Source: Methylocella tundrae
GTDB lineage: Bacteria; Pseudomonadota; Alphaproteobacteria; Rhizobiales; Beijerinckiaceae
NCBI RefSeq assembly: GCF_901905185.1
Contig: NZ_CABFMQ020000086.1
Location: 1 to 49,558 of the forward strand
Direction: 5' to 3'
DNA length: 49,558 nt
Part shown: piece by piece, positions 34,513-43,673 of the stretch
How positions within the stretch are numbered: the first letter of the stretch is position 1
How the letters are laid out: every line of letters starts with the position of its first letter
Notes under the pieces: generated by a model
What the model was told of the DNA's origin: nothing
The model's input: the letters and a program-made list of their open reading frames with translations, nothing else
Database searches by the model: none
Translations under genes and position numbers: made by a program

Positions 34513-35433
34513 ATGGCTCAGACAGGCGTATTGCGACCCGGATTCATTCAGTTGCGCGTGCTCGACATGGCCGCTGCGGTTGAACACTACACCAATCGTA
34601 TCGGACTGCATCAGGTGACCGAGGGTCCCGACGGCCGCGTCTATCTGAAGTCGGCCGATGAATTTGATCACCACAGTTTCGTCCTGCGCCGCGCCTCCGA
34701 AGCCGGCGTCGACCTGATGGCGTTCAAGGTTCTCAATGACAGCGACCTCGATATGTTCGAAAGGCGCATCGTCGAATACGGCTTTCCGGTCGATCATGTC
34801 CCCGCCGGCGAGCAGCCCGGCGTCGGCCGACGCATCGGCTGGACGATCGCCTCCGGCCACCGCATCGAACTCTTTTCCCATGCCGACCAATCCGACCCGA
34901 AGCCCGCGATCGAAAATCCTGGGGTCTGGCTGGAATGTCCGCACGGCATGCGCGCGCGCCGCTTCGACCACGCCCTGTTTTATGGTCCCCACGTCGACAA
35001 GAATCTCGACTTCTTCACCAAAGCGCTCGACTTCCGCTTGGCGGAGCAGGTCGAGACGCCCGACGGCGTGTTCGCCATCTGGCTGAGTTGCGGCATGAAG
35101 GCCCACGACATCGCCTTCGTGAAATACCCCGAGCCGAACAAGCTGCATCACGCCGCTTTCGAACTCGAGAACTGGAACGACATCGGCCACGCGGCAGACA
35201 TCCTCACCCACTACGATATGTCCCTCGACCTCGGTCCGACCCGCCACGGCATCACGCGCGGACAGACGATCTACTTCTTCGATCCGTCCGGCAATCGCAA
35301 CGAGGTCTTTTGCGGCGGCTATACCTATTATCCGGACCATCCGACCCGCACCTGGGACGAGGCTCACATTGGCAAGGCGATTTTCTACTACGAGCGCGTC
35401 TTGAACGAAGCTTTCCTTTCGGTCGTGACCTGA
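34513..35433 (+). CDS. dmpB: Catechol 2,3-dioxygenase
   Basis: This 306-residue extradiol dioxygenase opens catechol to 2-hydroxymuconic semialdehyde. Iron ligands correspond to XylE: H153 (RRFDHALF), H213 (KLHHAAFE) and E264 (SGNRNEVF). The active-site helpers H198 (KAHDIAF), H245 (TRHGITRG) and Y254 are also in place. The length equals XylE within one residue. AAGGAGGA lies seven bases before the ATG at 34513, which was preferred over an ATG six bases upstream. It is co-transcribed with the ferredoxin before it and the HbpS-like gene after it. Confidence 0.95.
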   Translation: MAQTGVLRPGFIQLRVLDMAAAVEHYTNRIGLHQVTEGPDGRVYLKSADEFDHHSFVLRRASEAGVDLMAFKVLNDSDLDMFERRIVEYGFPVDHVPAGEQPGVGRRIGWTIASGHRIELFSHADQSDPKPAIENPGVWLECPHGMRARRFDHALFYGPHVDKNLDFFTKALDFRLAEQVETPDGVFAIWLSCGMKAHDIAFVKYPEPNKLHHAAFELENWNDIGHAADILTHYDMSLDLGPTRHGITRGQTIYFFDPSGNRNEVFCGGYTYYPDHPTRTWDEAHIGKAIFYYERVLNEAFLSVVT

Positions 35434-35452
35434 CGAGGCGGCAAGACAAACC

Positions 35453-35884
35453 ATGACGATCTCCCATATGATGGCCACCGTCACCTCGGCGGCGGCCAGC
35501 CAGGCTGTCGCCGCCGCCGTCGCTCATGCGGCGAAACGCGGGGCCGCCGTGGTGGCGGCCGTAGTCGATGTGAGCGGCGACCTTGTGGCTTGTCTCAGGG
35601 CGGACGGCGCCTTTTCCGCGTCCGTTGAGATCGCCCGCGACAAAGCCTGGACCGCCGCCGTCTTCAAGACCTCCACCGATGATCTCGCCGCCGCGCTTTC
35701 CCATCGGGAGGTGCTGCGCGAGGGGATCGCATTGCGTCCGGGGGTCGTCCTGTTCGGCGGCGGCCTGCCAATTGTCGAAAATGGCCAAATCGTCGGCGCC
35801 ATCGGCGTTTCCGGCGGCTCGGAAGACGACGATCGCGCCGCGGCGGCGGCAGGACTTGCAGTCCTCGGCCCGACTCCCGCGTGA
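35453..35884 (+). CDS. HbpS/GlcG family (DUF336) protein
   Basis: This 143-residue protein is of the GlcG/HbpS family: AVAAAVAHAAKRGAAVVAAV then VDVSGDLVACLRADGA, KAWTAAVFKTST, and the C-terminal GGGLPIVENGQIVGAIGVSGG with SEDDDRAA. Members bind haem or small ligands and often sit inside aromatic meta-cleavage operons between the dioxygenase and the dehydrogenase, as here, without a firmly assigned role. It is encoded between dmpB and dmpC with short gaps, so it is probably co-expressed. Confidence 0.85.
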   Translation: MTISHMMATVTSAAASQAVAAAVAHAAKRGAAVVAAVVDVSGDLVACLRADGAFSASVEIARDKAWTAAVFKTSTDDLAAALSHREVLREGIALRPGVVLFGGGLPIVENGQIVGAIGVSGGSEDDDRAAAAAGLAVLGPTPA

Positions 35885-35928
35885 AACCTTAGAATTCCGC
35901 CGCCAGCGGCCGTGCAAGGAGATTGCCC

Positions 35929-37440
35929 ATGACCATTCACCAGCTTTACGAGCGCCGCCCTCTCAGCCAGTCGAGCGCGCGGCGAGACGCCGCCCATTTC
36001 ATCGACGGCGCGTTCACCCAGGGGACCACAGGCAAGAGCTGGGAAAACTTCCACCCTGTCGACGGCAGCCTGATCGGCCGCGTGCCCGAGGGCGGCCGCG
36101 CCGAGGTTGACGCCGCGGTGACGGCCGCCCATGCCGCCCTGCGCGGGGATTGGGGCCGGATGAGCGTGGTGGAGCGCACCGACCTGCTCGGCGCCGTCGC
36201 CGATGAGATCAACCGGCGCTTCGATGAATTCCTTGAAGCTGAATGCCTCGACACCGGCAAGCCGATGAGTTTGGCGTCGCATATCGACATTCCGCGCGGG
36301 GCGGCGAACTTCAAGATGTTCACCGACGTCGCCAAGACGGTCGCAACCGAATGCTTCCCCATGACGACGCCCGACGGCGCTGGCGCCCTCAACTATGCGC
36401 TGCGGCGTCCTCGGGGCGTGATTGCGGTCATATCGCCGTGGAACCTGCCGCTTCTGTTGATGACCTGGAAGGTCGGCCCGGCGCTGGCGCTCGGCAACGC
36501 CGTGGTGGTGAAGCCGTCCGAAGAGACCCCGCTCACGGCGACCCTCCTAGGCGAGGCGATGAACAAGGTCGGCGTGCCAAGGGGAGTCTACAATGTCGTG
36601 CACGGGCTCGGCCCGAATTCGGCCGGGGAGCTCCTGACCCAGCACCCTCGCGTCAACGGCGTCACCTTCACCGGCGAGACCCGCACCGGCGAGGCGATCA
36701 TGCGCCAGGCCGCCCACGGCATCCGGCCGGTATCCTTCGAACTCGGAGGAAAGAATCCCGCGCTGATCTTCGCCGACGCCGATCTCGACAAAGCGGTCGA
36801 AGGCACCATGCGCTCGGCTTTCTCGAATTGCGGCCAGGTCTGTCTCGGCACCGAGCGCGTCTATGTCGAGCGGCTCATTTTCGACGAATTCGTCGCGCGC
36901 CTGAAGCAGGGCGCAGAATCTCTCCGCCCCGGTCGGCCCGAGGATCCCTCGACCGGGATCGGCCCGCTGGTCAGCAAGGAGCATCAGGCGAAGGTTCTGT
37001 CCTATTACGCCAGGGCCATCGAGGAAGGCGCCACGGTGATCACCGGCGGCGGAGTGCCCAAGGTGCCGGCCGATCTCGCCGGCGGCTCATGGATCGAGCC
37101 GACCATATGGACTGGCGCTCCAGACAACGCCGCGATCGTCAACGAGGAGATCTTCGGCCCCTGCTGCCACATCCGCCCCTTCGACACTGAGGAGGAGGCG
37201 ATAGAGCTCGCGAATTCGACGCCCTACGGCCTCGCCGCCGCCGTGTGGACGGAAAATCTGTCGCGCGCCCATCGGGTCGCATCCAGAATGGATGTCGGGA
37301 TCTGCTGGGTGAACTCCTGGTTCCTGCGTGATCTGCGCACCGCTTTCGGAGGCGCGAAGCAGTCGGGCATCGGCCGCGAGGGCGGCGTCCACTCGCTCGA
37401 GTTCTACACCGAGCTCACCAACATCTGCGTCAAACTCTGA
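35929..37440 (+). CDS. dmpC: 2-hydroxymuconic semialdehyde dehydrogenase
   Basis: This 503-residue aldehyde dehydrogenase oxidises 2-hydroxymuconic semialdehyde to 4-oxalocrotonate with NAD, the oxidative branch. It has AVISPWNLPLLLMTWKVGPA (about 166-185), the cofactor motif FTGETRTG, the general base E271 in FELGGKNPALIF, and the nucleophile C305 in NCGQVCLG. The C-terminus GGAKQSGIGREGG is normal for the family. AAGGAG lies before the ATG at 35929; a TTG six bases upstream is less likely. It is a complete gene in the lower-pathway operon. Confidence 0.95.
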   Translation: MTIHQLYERRPLSQSSARRDAAHFIDGAFTQGTTGKSWENFHPVDGSLIGRVPEGGRAEVDAAVTAAHAALRGDWGRMSVVERTDLLGAVADEINRRFDEFLEAECLDTGKPMSLASHIDIPRGAANFKMFTDVAKTVATECFPMTTPDGAGALNYALRRPRGVIAVISPWNLPLLLMTWKVGPALALGNAVVVKPSEETPLTATLLGEAMNKVGVPRGVYNVVHGLGPNSAGELLTQHPRVNGVTFTGETRTGEAIMRQAAHGIRPVSFELGGKNPALIFADADLDKAVEGTMRSAFSNCGQVCLGTERVYVERLIFDEFVARLKQGAESLRPGRPEDPSTGIGPLVSKEHQAKVLSYYARAIEEGATVITGGGVPKVPADLAGGSWIEPTIWTGAPDNAAIVNEEIFGPCCHIRPFDTEEEAIELANSTPYGLAAAVWTENLSRAHRVASRMDVGICWVNSWFLRDLRTAFGGAKQSGIGREGGVHSLEFYTELTNICVKL

Positions 37441-37456
37441 AAGGCGAATGGAAGAC

Positions 37457-38251
37457 ATGACCACGTCAAATGAGTCGTTCCGCGAAGCCGCCGATCGGCT
37501 CCATGCGGCGGCCAGATCGGGCGTTCCCTGCGCTCCGATCCGGGATCTTTTCGCCGCCCACGATCTCGAAACCGCTTATGCGGCCCAGGAAATCAACACG
37601 AAGCGCGCGATCGAGACGGGCCGTCGTCTTGTCGGCCGCAAGATCGGGCTGACATCGCTTGCGGTGCAACGCCAGCTCGGCGTCAACCAGCCCGACTATG
37701 GCATGCTCTTTTCCGACATGGCGCGGGGCGACGCGGAAGACATCGCTCTCGCGGACGTCCTGCAACCCAAGGTCGAAGGCGAGATCGCCTATGTTCTCGG
37801 CCGCGATCTCACGCAGGAACAGCTGACTGTCAGCGATCTCTTCCGGGCGATCGAATATGCGGTTCCGGCCATCGAGATCGTCGGCTCGCGAATCCAGAAC
37901 TGGGACATCCGCATCACGGACACCATCGCCGACAACGCCTCCTCCGGCCTTTACGTGCTGGGTTCGCGCCCTGTGAAGCTCGACGCCTTCGATCCGCGTC
38001 TGTGCGGCATGGTGATGGAGAAGGCCGGCGAACCCGTCTCGGTCGGCGCTGGCGCGGCCTGCATGGGCTCGCCGCTCAACGCCGCTTTGTGGCTCGCCAA
38101 GGTCATGGCGCGCGTCGGCTATCCGCTGAAAGCCGGCGACACCATTCTTTCCGGCGCGCTGGGACCCATGGCCGCCGTCGCGCCGGGAGACGTCTTCAAC
38201 GTACGCATCGAGGGCCTCGGCTCCGTTTGCGCGGCCTTCGCCAAGGAGTGA
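37457..38251 (+). CDS. dmpE: 2-oxopent-4-enoate hydratase
   Basis: This 264-residue hydratase adds water to 2-hydroxypenta-2,4-dienoate to give 4-hydroxy-2-oxovalerate. It has GRKIGLTSLAVQRQLGVNQP, QPKVEGEIAYVLGRDL (metal-binding Glu pair), EIVGSRIQNWDIRITDTIAD and NASSGLYVLG, all standard for DmpE. An ATG at 37448 would add three residues and is an alternative start. The related decarboxylase DmpH forms a complex with DmpE in known pathways, and here DmpH is fused to the aldolase two genes downstream. The start of dmpF follows three bases after the stop. Confidence 0.93.
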   Translation: MTTSNESFREAADRLHAAARSGVPCAPIRDLFAAHDLETAYAAQEINTKRAIETGRRLVGRKIGLTSLAVQRQLGVNQPDYGMLFSDMARGDAEDIALADVLQPKVEGEIAYVLGRDLTQEQLTVSDLFRAIEYAVPAIEIVGSRIQNWDIRITDTIADNASSGLYVLGSRPVKLDAFDPRLCGMVMEKAGEPVSVGAGAACMGSPLNAALWLAKVMARVGYPLKAGDTILSGALGPMAAVAPGDVFNVRIEGLGSVCAAFAKE

Positions 38252-38254
38252 CAC

Positions 38255-39196
38255 ATGGCCAAAGTGAAATGCGCGATCATCGGATCGGGCAATATCGGCA
38301 CGGATCTGATGATCAAGATCATGCGCACCTCCAAAAGCCTCGAGATGGGCGCGATGGTCGGCATAGATCCGAACTCTGACGGGCTGGCGAGAGCTGCTCG
38401 TTTGAAGGTTCCCGTCACCCACGAGGGCATAGACGGGTTGCGGAAGATGCCCGAATACAAGGACATTCAAGTCGTCTTCGACGCCACTTCGGCCGGCGCC
38501 CATGTCCACAACAACGCGCTTCTCCAGACCGACGGCAAGAAGGTCATCGACCTGACGCCGGCGGCGATTGGCCCCTTCACCATTCCGGCGATCAATGGCG
38601 ACGCCAATATCGATGAGCCTAATATCAACATGGTCACCTGCGGCGGCCAGGCGACGATCCCTATGGTGCGCGCCGTGCGCCGCGCCACCGACCGCGTCAT
38701 TTGGGGCGAGATCGTCGCCTCGATCTCGTCGAAATCCGCCGGTCCCGGCACCCGCGCCAACATCGACGAATTCACCGAGACGACCTCGAAAGCGATCGAG
38801 ATCCTCGGCGGCGCCGAACATGGCAAGGCGATCATCATTCTCAACCCCGCCGAGCCGCCGCTGATCATGCGCGACACCGTGTTCACTCTGTCGCAGGGCG
38901 GCAGCAGGGAAGCCATCGAGCAGTCGATCCTCGACATGGTCGCCGCCGTGCAGAAATATGTGCCCGGCTACCGCCTGAAGCAGAAGGTGCAGTTCGAGAA
39001 TATCGGCGACAACGCGCCGGTGCGCATTCCCGGCGTCGGCCTGTGCTCCGGCCTGAAAACCACGATCATGCTCGAGGTGGAAGGCGCGGCGCATTACCTG
39101 CCGGCCTATGCCGGCAATCTCGACATCATGACCTCCGCGGCTCTGGTCTCTGCCGACCATTGGGCGGCCAAGCAATTGCAGAAGGAAGCCGCGTGA
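38255..39196 (+). CDS. dmpF: Acetaldehyde dehydrogenase (acylating)
   Basis: This 313-residue enzyme converts acetaldehyde, NAD and CoA to acetyl-CoA. It begins [19 protein letters not shown], an NAD-binding loop. The nucleophile is C129 in [14 protein letters not shown], and [17 protein letters not shown] and [11 protein letters not shown] near the end are typical. In the characterised complex it binds the aldolase DmpG, which channels acetaldehyde to it. Here the aldolase start overlaps this stop (TGATG), so the two are translationally coupled. Confidence 0.95.
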   Translation: MAKVKCAIIGSGNIGTDLMIKIMRTSKSLEMGAMVGIDPNSDGLARAARLKVPVTHEGIDGLRKMPEYKDIQVVFDATSAGAHVHNNALLQTDGKKVIDLTPAAIGPFTIPAINGDANIDEPNINMVTCGGQATIPMVRAVRRATDRVIWGEIVASISSKSAGPGTRANIDEFTETTSKAIEILGGAEHGKAIIILNPAEPPLIMRDTVFTLSQGGSREAIEQSILDMVAAVQKYVPGYRLKQKVQFENIGDNAPVRIPGVGLCSGLKTTIMLEVEGAAHYLPAYAGNLDIMTSAALVSADHWAAKQLQKEAA

Positions 39197-40998
39197 TGGC
39201 CCGCATCAATCCGAACAAGCTTTACGTCCAGGATGTCACGCTGCGCGACGGCATGCATTCAGTGCGTCACCAGTACAGCCTTGACGCGGTGCGCGCCATC
39301 GCCCGGGCGCTCGACCGCGCCCATGTCGACGCCATCGAGATCAGCCACGGCGACGGCATCACCGGCTCGACCTTCAACTACGGCTTCGGCGCGCATGACG
39401 ATGCCGAATGGATCGCAGCGGCCGCCGGCGAATGCGCCTTCTCGCGCATCACCGTGCTGCTGCTGCCGGGCATCGGCACCGTGCATGATCTCAAACATGC
39501 CTATGAGGCCGGCGCGCGCAGCGTGCGCGTCGCCACCCATTGCACGGAAGCGGACGTTTCGCGCCAGCATATCGAGGCGGGCCGCAAGCTTGGCATGGAT
39601 ACGGTCGGCTTTTTGATGATGGCGCACATGGCGCCGGTGGAGAAGCTGGTCGAGCAGGCGCTGCTGATGGAAAGCTATGGCGCCGAATGCGTCTATGTGA
39701 CGGATTCGGCTGGCGCGCTGCTGCCGAACCAGTACGCCGAGCGCGTAAAAGCGGTGCGCGGCGCGCTGAAGCCCGAGACGGAAATCGGCGTGCACACCCA
39801 CCACAATCTGACGCTTGGCGTCGCCAACGCCGTGGCGGGAATCGAGGCAGGCGCCGTACGTGTCGACGCCTCGCTCGCCGGCATGGGCGCGGGCGCCGGC
39901 AACGCGCCGCTCGAAGCTTTGATCGCGGTGCTCGACCGCATGGGAATCGAGACCGGCTGCGACCTGCACATGTTGATGGACGCGGCGGACGATCTCGTGC
40001 GGCCCCTGCAGGATCGTCCCGTGCGCGTCGATCGCGAGAGCCTTTCGCTCGGCTACGCCGGCGTCTATTCGAGCTTCCTGCGCCATGCGGAAAACGCCTC
40101 GAAGCTCTATGGCGTCGATACGCGCGACATCCTCACCGAGCTCGGCAACCGCCGCATGGTCGGCGGCCAGGAAGACATGATCATCGACGTCGCGCTGGAC
40201 ATTCTCAAGAATCGCGGAGAAAGCCGCATGACCAGCCTCGCGGAACTCGCGACCATTGTCGACGAGGCGGCGTCCACCGCCATCGCCATCCCGCAACTGA
40301 CCGAAAGCCTGCCCAGCCTCTCGGTCGAAGACGCCTATGCGATCCAGGCGCTGTCTCTCGCCCGGCGACGGGCGCGCGGCGAACGGCGCGCGGGATACAA
40401 GATGGGGTTGACGTCCCGCGCGAAAATGCAACAGGTCGGCGTCTCGGAGATTATCTGGGGCCGGCTCACCGACGCCATGCGGCTGATCGAGGGCGGAGAC
40501 CTCGTCCGGTCTCGTTATGTCCATCCACGCGTCGAGCCGGAGATCGCCTATATCATCGGCAAGCCGCTTGAAGGCGACGTCTCGGCGGCCGAAGCGCTCG
40601 CGGCCGTAGAGGCGGTGGCTCCGGCGATGGAGATTATCGACAGCCGTTATCGCGACTTCAAATTCGCTCTGCCGGACGTCGTCGCCGACAATTCGTCTTC
40701 TTCCGGCTTCTATGTGGGATCGTGGGCGAAGGCGTCGACGGACGTAGCCAACCTCGGCATTGTGATGGAGGTCGACGGCCGCCCTGTGCAGATCGGCTCA
40801 TCCGCCGCGATACTCGGCAATCCGATCCGCTCTCTTGTCTCCGCCGCGCGTCTTGTCGCACGCGCCGGCGAGCGATTGGAGCCGGGCGACATCGTCATGG
40901 CGGGCGGCGCCACCGCCGCCTATGCGTTGACGCCTGGCCAATATGTGCGCACGACATTCCAGAGTCTCGGCGCCGTCGATTTCTCCGTCGTCGCTTGA
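39196..40998 (+). CDS. dmpGH: Fused 4-hydroxy-2-oxovalerate aldolase / 4-oxalocrotonate decarboxylase
   Basis: This 600-codon frame without internal stops carries two complete enzymes. Residues 1-344 are DmpG-like: [11 protein letters not shown] (R17, D18, H21), [11 protein letters not shown], the metal pair in [11 protein letters not shown] (H200, H202), and the usual end at [13 protein letters not shown]. Residue 345 is a Met, and 345-600 are DmpH-like: [48 protein letters not shown], and [13 protein letters not shown]. Each half has its normal length. The internal ATG (40228) is preceded by GGAGAAAGCCGC, so separate DmpH could also be made by internal initiation. The fusion physically joins the aldolase to the decarboxylase step. 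I read it as real because both halves are intact. Confidence 0.9.
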   Translation: MARINPNKLYVQDVTLRDGMHSVRHQYSLDAVRAIARALDRAHVDAIEISHGDGITGSTFNYGFGAHDDAEWIAAAAGECAFSRITVLLLPGIGTVHDLKHAYEAGARSVRVATHCTEADVSRQHIEAGRKLGMDTVGFLMMAHMAPVEKLVEQALLMESYGAECVYVTDSAGALLPNQYAERVKAVRGALKPETEIGVHTHHNLTLGVANAVAGIEAGAVRVDASLAGMGAGAGNAPLEALIAVLDRMGIETGCDLHMLMDAADDLVRPLQDRPVRVDRESLSLGYAGVYSSFLRHAENASKLYGVDTRDILTELGNRRMVGGQEDMIIDVALDILKNRGESRMTSLAELATIVDEAASTAIAIPQLTESLPSLSVEDAYAIQALSLARRRARGERRAGYKMGLTSRAKMQQVGVSEIIWGRLTDAMRLIEGGDLVRSRYVHPRVEPEIAYIIGKPLEGDVSAAEALAAVEAVAPAMEIIDSRYRDFKFALPDVVADNSSSSGFYVGSWAKASTDVANLGIVMEVDGRPVQIGSSAAILGNPIRSLVSAARLVARAGERLEPGDIVMAGGATAAYALTPGQYVRTTFQSLGAVDFSVVA

Positions 40999-41008
40999 GG
41001 AATGCTTC

Positions 41009-41206
41009 ATGCCAATCGTCGAGATCACCCTGATCGAAGGACGCACCTACGAGGACAAGTCACGACTGGTCGCGGCAGTGACCGAGGCGATCGTCTCCTC
41101 GATCAAGGCGCCGCGCGAGACCGTGCGCATCATCATCCGCGAAGTGCCCGCCCATCATTTCGCCGCCGGCGGCGTCCTCAAGGGAGCGCCGCCGAAACCG
41201 TCCTGA
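41009..41206 (+). CDS. dmpI: 4-oxalocrotonate tautomerase
   Basis: This 65-residue enzyme isomerises the enol form of 4-oxalocrotonate. It begins MPIVEITLIEGRTYEDKSR; after Met removal the N-terminal Pro is the catalytic base, and the EGRT arginine and the arginine in IIIREVP match the known active-site arginines. The length is slightly more than the classic 62-residue form because of a short Lys/Pro tail. It closes the lower-pathway operon and converges with the second dioxygenase gene, with 82 bases between stops. Confidence 0.92.
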   Translation: MPIVEITLIEGRTYEDKSRLVAAVTEAIVSSIKAPRETVRIIIREVPAHHFAAGGVLKGAPPKPS

Positions 41207-41288
41207 CGGCGGCCGACCGCCGGAATGTCCGCCGAGGCGTCGGGCGGCTACGTTTCTCGCCGCCTTTGAGATTTACCGGAGGCGGCGG

Positions 41289-42233
41289 TCAGGTGTAGAC
41301 GCCGAGAAAGTCGCCGACAATATCGCCTGAATGATAGAAAATTCCGCGCCACAGGTGTTCCTCGTTCCAGGTGATCGTCGGCATGTCCTTTTGGGTGAGG
41401 TAGCCAAGCCCTGCGAAGGTCTCGTTGCGATTGCCGGAGGGATCGAAGAAGTAAGTCGTCGCGCCTCGCGTGATTCCGTGACGCTGCGGAGTCACGTCGA
41501 CCTTAACGCGGCGCTTGGCGAGGATGTCAGCAGTCTTAAGGATGTCGGACCAATCTTCCAGAAAGAAAGAGATGTGATGCAGGCCGCCGCGCGGCCCCGC
41601 GCCGAAAGCAATGTCGTGCGGCGTGGTCGTGCAGAACATCCAGGCTGCGGCTTGCACGTCGCCCTCAGGACCCGCCAGCACCTGTTCCGACAGCCCGAAA
41701 TCAAGAACGTCCCGGAAAAAAGCGACATTCTCGGCGACCTTGTTCATGCCGCGGGCCGGATCGACCTCGCACATGAGCATCACATGATCGAGCCAATGAA
41801 CGCCGGCCCCCTTCAATCCATCCGGCCAAGGCTCCGGATTAAGCGCGCCCACCGCCTTACCGACGAAGTCCTTCTCGGCATATAGGAAGAACTCATGTTC
41901 GCTGGGTAGCAGGAACCGAAGCGCGCGGCCGCAGAACGGCAGAGCGCCCGGCTTCAGCTCCATCACTTTGATCCCGCGGGCCTCGATGCGCGAACGATAG
42001 GCGTCAAGCTCGGCATCCTTTTCGACCTTGAAAGCGACGTGCTCAAGGCCCGCCCGGTCGGACGGCGACAGAACAACCGAATATTTATCCCACTCATCCC
42101 ATCCCTTCAGATAGACCGAGCCGTCGGAATCGCGATGCGTCTCAAGCAGGCCGAGCGTGTTGGTGTAATGATCGATCGCGTCGTCGATCGACAGAACGCG
42201 CAGCTTCACATGGCCTAATCTCATGACCGCCAT
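41289..42233 (-). CDS. Second catechol 2,3-dioxygenase
   Basis: This 314-residue extradiol dioxygenase is clearly a diverged homologue of the one at 34513, not a recent copy. The iron ligands H150 (HWLDHVML), H220 (LHHISFFLE) and E271 (SGNRNETF) are present, with HDIAFG and RHGITRGATTYFFDPSG. The ATG at 42233 has GGGAGA seven bases upstream. The gene before it (a second ferredoxin) stops inside this start region, so they are coupled. It is the last gene of the phenol hydroxylase operon, placing a ring-cleavage enzyme directly with the upper pathway. Different substrate preference from the first copy is likely but not shown. Confidence 0.93.
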   Translation of the reverse strand: MAVMRLGHVKLRVLSIDDAIDHYTNTLGLLETHRDSDGSVYLKGWDEWDKYSVVLSPSDRAGLEHVAFKVEKDAELDAYRSRIEARGIKVMELKPGALPFCGRALRFLLPSEHEFFLYAEKDFVGKAVGALNPEPWPDGLKGAGVHWLDHVMLMCEVDPARGMNKVAENVAFFRDVLDFGLSEQVLAGPEGDVQAAAWMFCTTTPHDIAFGAGPRGGLHHISFFLEDWSDILKTADILAKRRVKVDVTPQRHGITRGATTYFFDPSGNRNETFAGLGYLTQKDMPTITWNEEHLWRGIFYHSGDIVGDFLGVYT

Positions 42234-42235
42234 AT

Positions 42236-42604
42236 TCATTTCTCCCTGTCGTCGGGACTTTGGACCCGATCATCGTCTATTGGCGGCAGCAGGCGGAAGC
42301 GGCGCATCAGCCGCGCCGGCAGCTTGCCGACCGGCTCGACGGCGAGGTCGGAGCGCGGCCAGGTGCGGCACGCCAGCGTCAATCCCGAAGCTTCTTCCTC
42401 GATGCTGACGTGCGCCCGGCTCATGCAACCGACTACATAATCGCCTTGCAGCACGCGAATGCGGCAGACCCCGCAACCACCGCCGTGACAGCCCGAACCG
42501 ATCCGGTCGTGGTGGATGGGCGCGAGCGCCCGCAACACCGTCTCGTCAGTCCCACAGCGAAACGGCTGGTCGACGTTGAGGACTCGGATGAGGAGCGGGG
42601 CCAT
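42236..42604 (-). CDS. Second [2Fe-2S] ferredoxin (DmpQ-like)
   Basis: This 122-residue protein has cluster ligands C39, C44 and C47 in SGCHGGGCGVCRIRVLQG and C79 in LTLACRTWP. It is homologous to the ferredoxin at 34151 but diverged, with its own Arg/Pro-rich C-terminal tail. It sits between the phenol hydroxylase reductase gene and the second dioxygenase, and its stop overlaps the latter's start region. It probably reactivates the dioxygenase encoded next to it. Confidence 0.87.
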   Translation of the reverse strand: MAPLLIRVLNVDQPFRCGTDETVLRALAPIHHDRIGSGCHGGGCGVCRIRVLQGDYVVGCMSRAHVSIEEEASGLTLACRTWPRSDLAVEPVGKLPARLMRRFRLLPPIDDDRVQSPDDREK

Positions 42605-42607
42605 TTG

Positions 42608-43660
42608 TCAGATCTTCCTGAAAAGCGGCGAGCGCGCCTTTTCCGCGTCCGCCGGCGTCAGGAACTTTTCGGTAAAGATGTGTTGTTCGAACAGGCGGCC
42701 TCGCATCAACGTCGTGATGCAGGCGTCGATCATCGGCGCCGGACCACACAGATAGGCCTGATTGCCATCGAAACGCCCGTTGTATACCCGATGGATCACT
42801 TCATGCACGAAGCCGGTTTCGCCCTTCCATCCATCGGTCTCACCTGAAACCGCGGGAATGTAACGGAAATTCCCGTGGCGTTCGGCAAGCTCGCGAAACA
42901 GCGCGCTATGGTAAAGGCCGTCCGCGCTCCGCGCTCCGTGGACAAGCGTGATCGGCTGAGTTTCGCCGCGTTCAAGCAGATCCAGAATCATGCTCTGGGG
43001 GCTCGAAAGGCCGGAGCCCCCCGCAAGAAACAATCTCGGCAGGGCGACCGAATGGCGCACGTAGAAACGGCCGTAGGGACCGGCGAAGTCAAGCGGCATA
43101 CCCGGCGCCGCATTTTGGCGTAGCCACGTCGTCGCCTTGCCTCCAGGCACAATACGGATATGCAGCTCTATGCAGTTGGGTTGCGAGGGCGGGCTCGCGA
43201 TCGAGAAAGAGCGCGGGCCTTCAACTCCGGGCGCCGATACGGCGAGATATTGCCCGGCCTGGAACGCAACTCCCTCTCCCGGCACGTTGAGCCAGAGGCC
43301 GAGAACATCCTCGGCCAGCATTTTCGCGCGTTCGATCACGCCCTTGAAATCGCGGATCGGGATCCGGCGCGCGTCGGGATCGTTGTCGATCTCGGCTTCT
43401 ATGATGGTGTCGGCGTCGAGCGTGGCGGTGCAGGCGAGCGCTTTTCCTTCATCGCGCTCAAAGTCCATGAGCGCGAAGGAAGACGCTTCGTTATGCGTCA
43501 CCTGACCCTCGAGGACCTCCACTTTGCACGTTCCGCACAGTCCGTGCCCGCAGGCGTGCGGAAGCCAGACGCCCGCGCGCAAGCAGGCGTCGAGCATGGT
43601 CTGGCCGTCCTCGACAGCGATTGTCTCCCCGAGCGGTTCGATTGTGAGCTGATAGGTCAT
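42608..43660 (-). CDS. dmpP: Phenol hydroxylase reductase (P5)
   Basis: This 350-residue reductase passes electrons from NAD(P)H to the hydroxylase. The N-terminal ferredoxin domain has C37, C42, C45 and C77 (PHACGHGLCGTCKVEVLEG, KALACTAT). The FAD domain has GPRSFSIASPP, and the nucleotide domain has LFLAGGSGLSSPQSMILDLL and AYLCGPAPMID. The start at 43660 (MTYQLTIEP) matches the family; an open frame to 43741 continues upstream without similarity. It is the sixth gene of the hydroxylase unit, 13 bases after dmpO. Confidence 0.95.
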   Translation of the reverse strand: MTYQLTIEPLGETIAVEDGQTMLDACLRAGVWLPHACGHGLCGTCKVEVLEGQVTHNEASSFALMDFERDEGKALACTATLDADTIIEAEIDNDPDARRIPIRDFKGVIERAKMLAEDVLGLWLNVPGEGVAFQAGQYLAVSAPGVEGPRSFSIASPPSQPNCIELHIRIVPGGKATTWLRQNAAPGMPLDFAGPYGRFYVRHSVALPRLFLAGGSGLSSPQSMILDLLERGETQPITLVHGARSADGLYHSALFRELAERHGNFRYIPAVSGETDGWKGETGFVHEVIHRVYNGRFDGNQAYLCGPAPMIDACITTLMRGRLFEQHIFTEKFLTPADAEKARSPLFRKI

Positions 43661-43673
43661 GGCGACGATCCGC

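Noticed and set aside
37466..39175. Long open frame on the minus strand (569 codons) opposite dmpE and dmpF
   Set aside because: It is the shadow of two well-supported genes in a GC-rich genome; the translation has no motifs and is rich in Arg, Asp and His as such shadows are.
39259..40524. 421-codon minus-strand open frame opposite the fused aldolase/decarboxylase
   Set aside because: Shadow of the real gene; no ribosome binding site and no recognisable domain.
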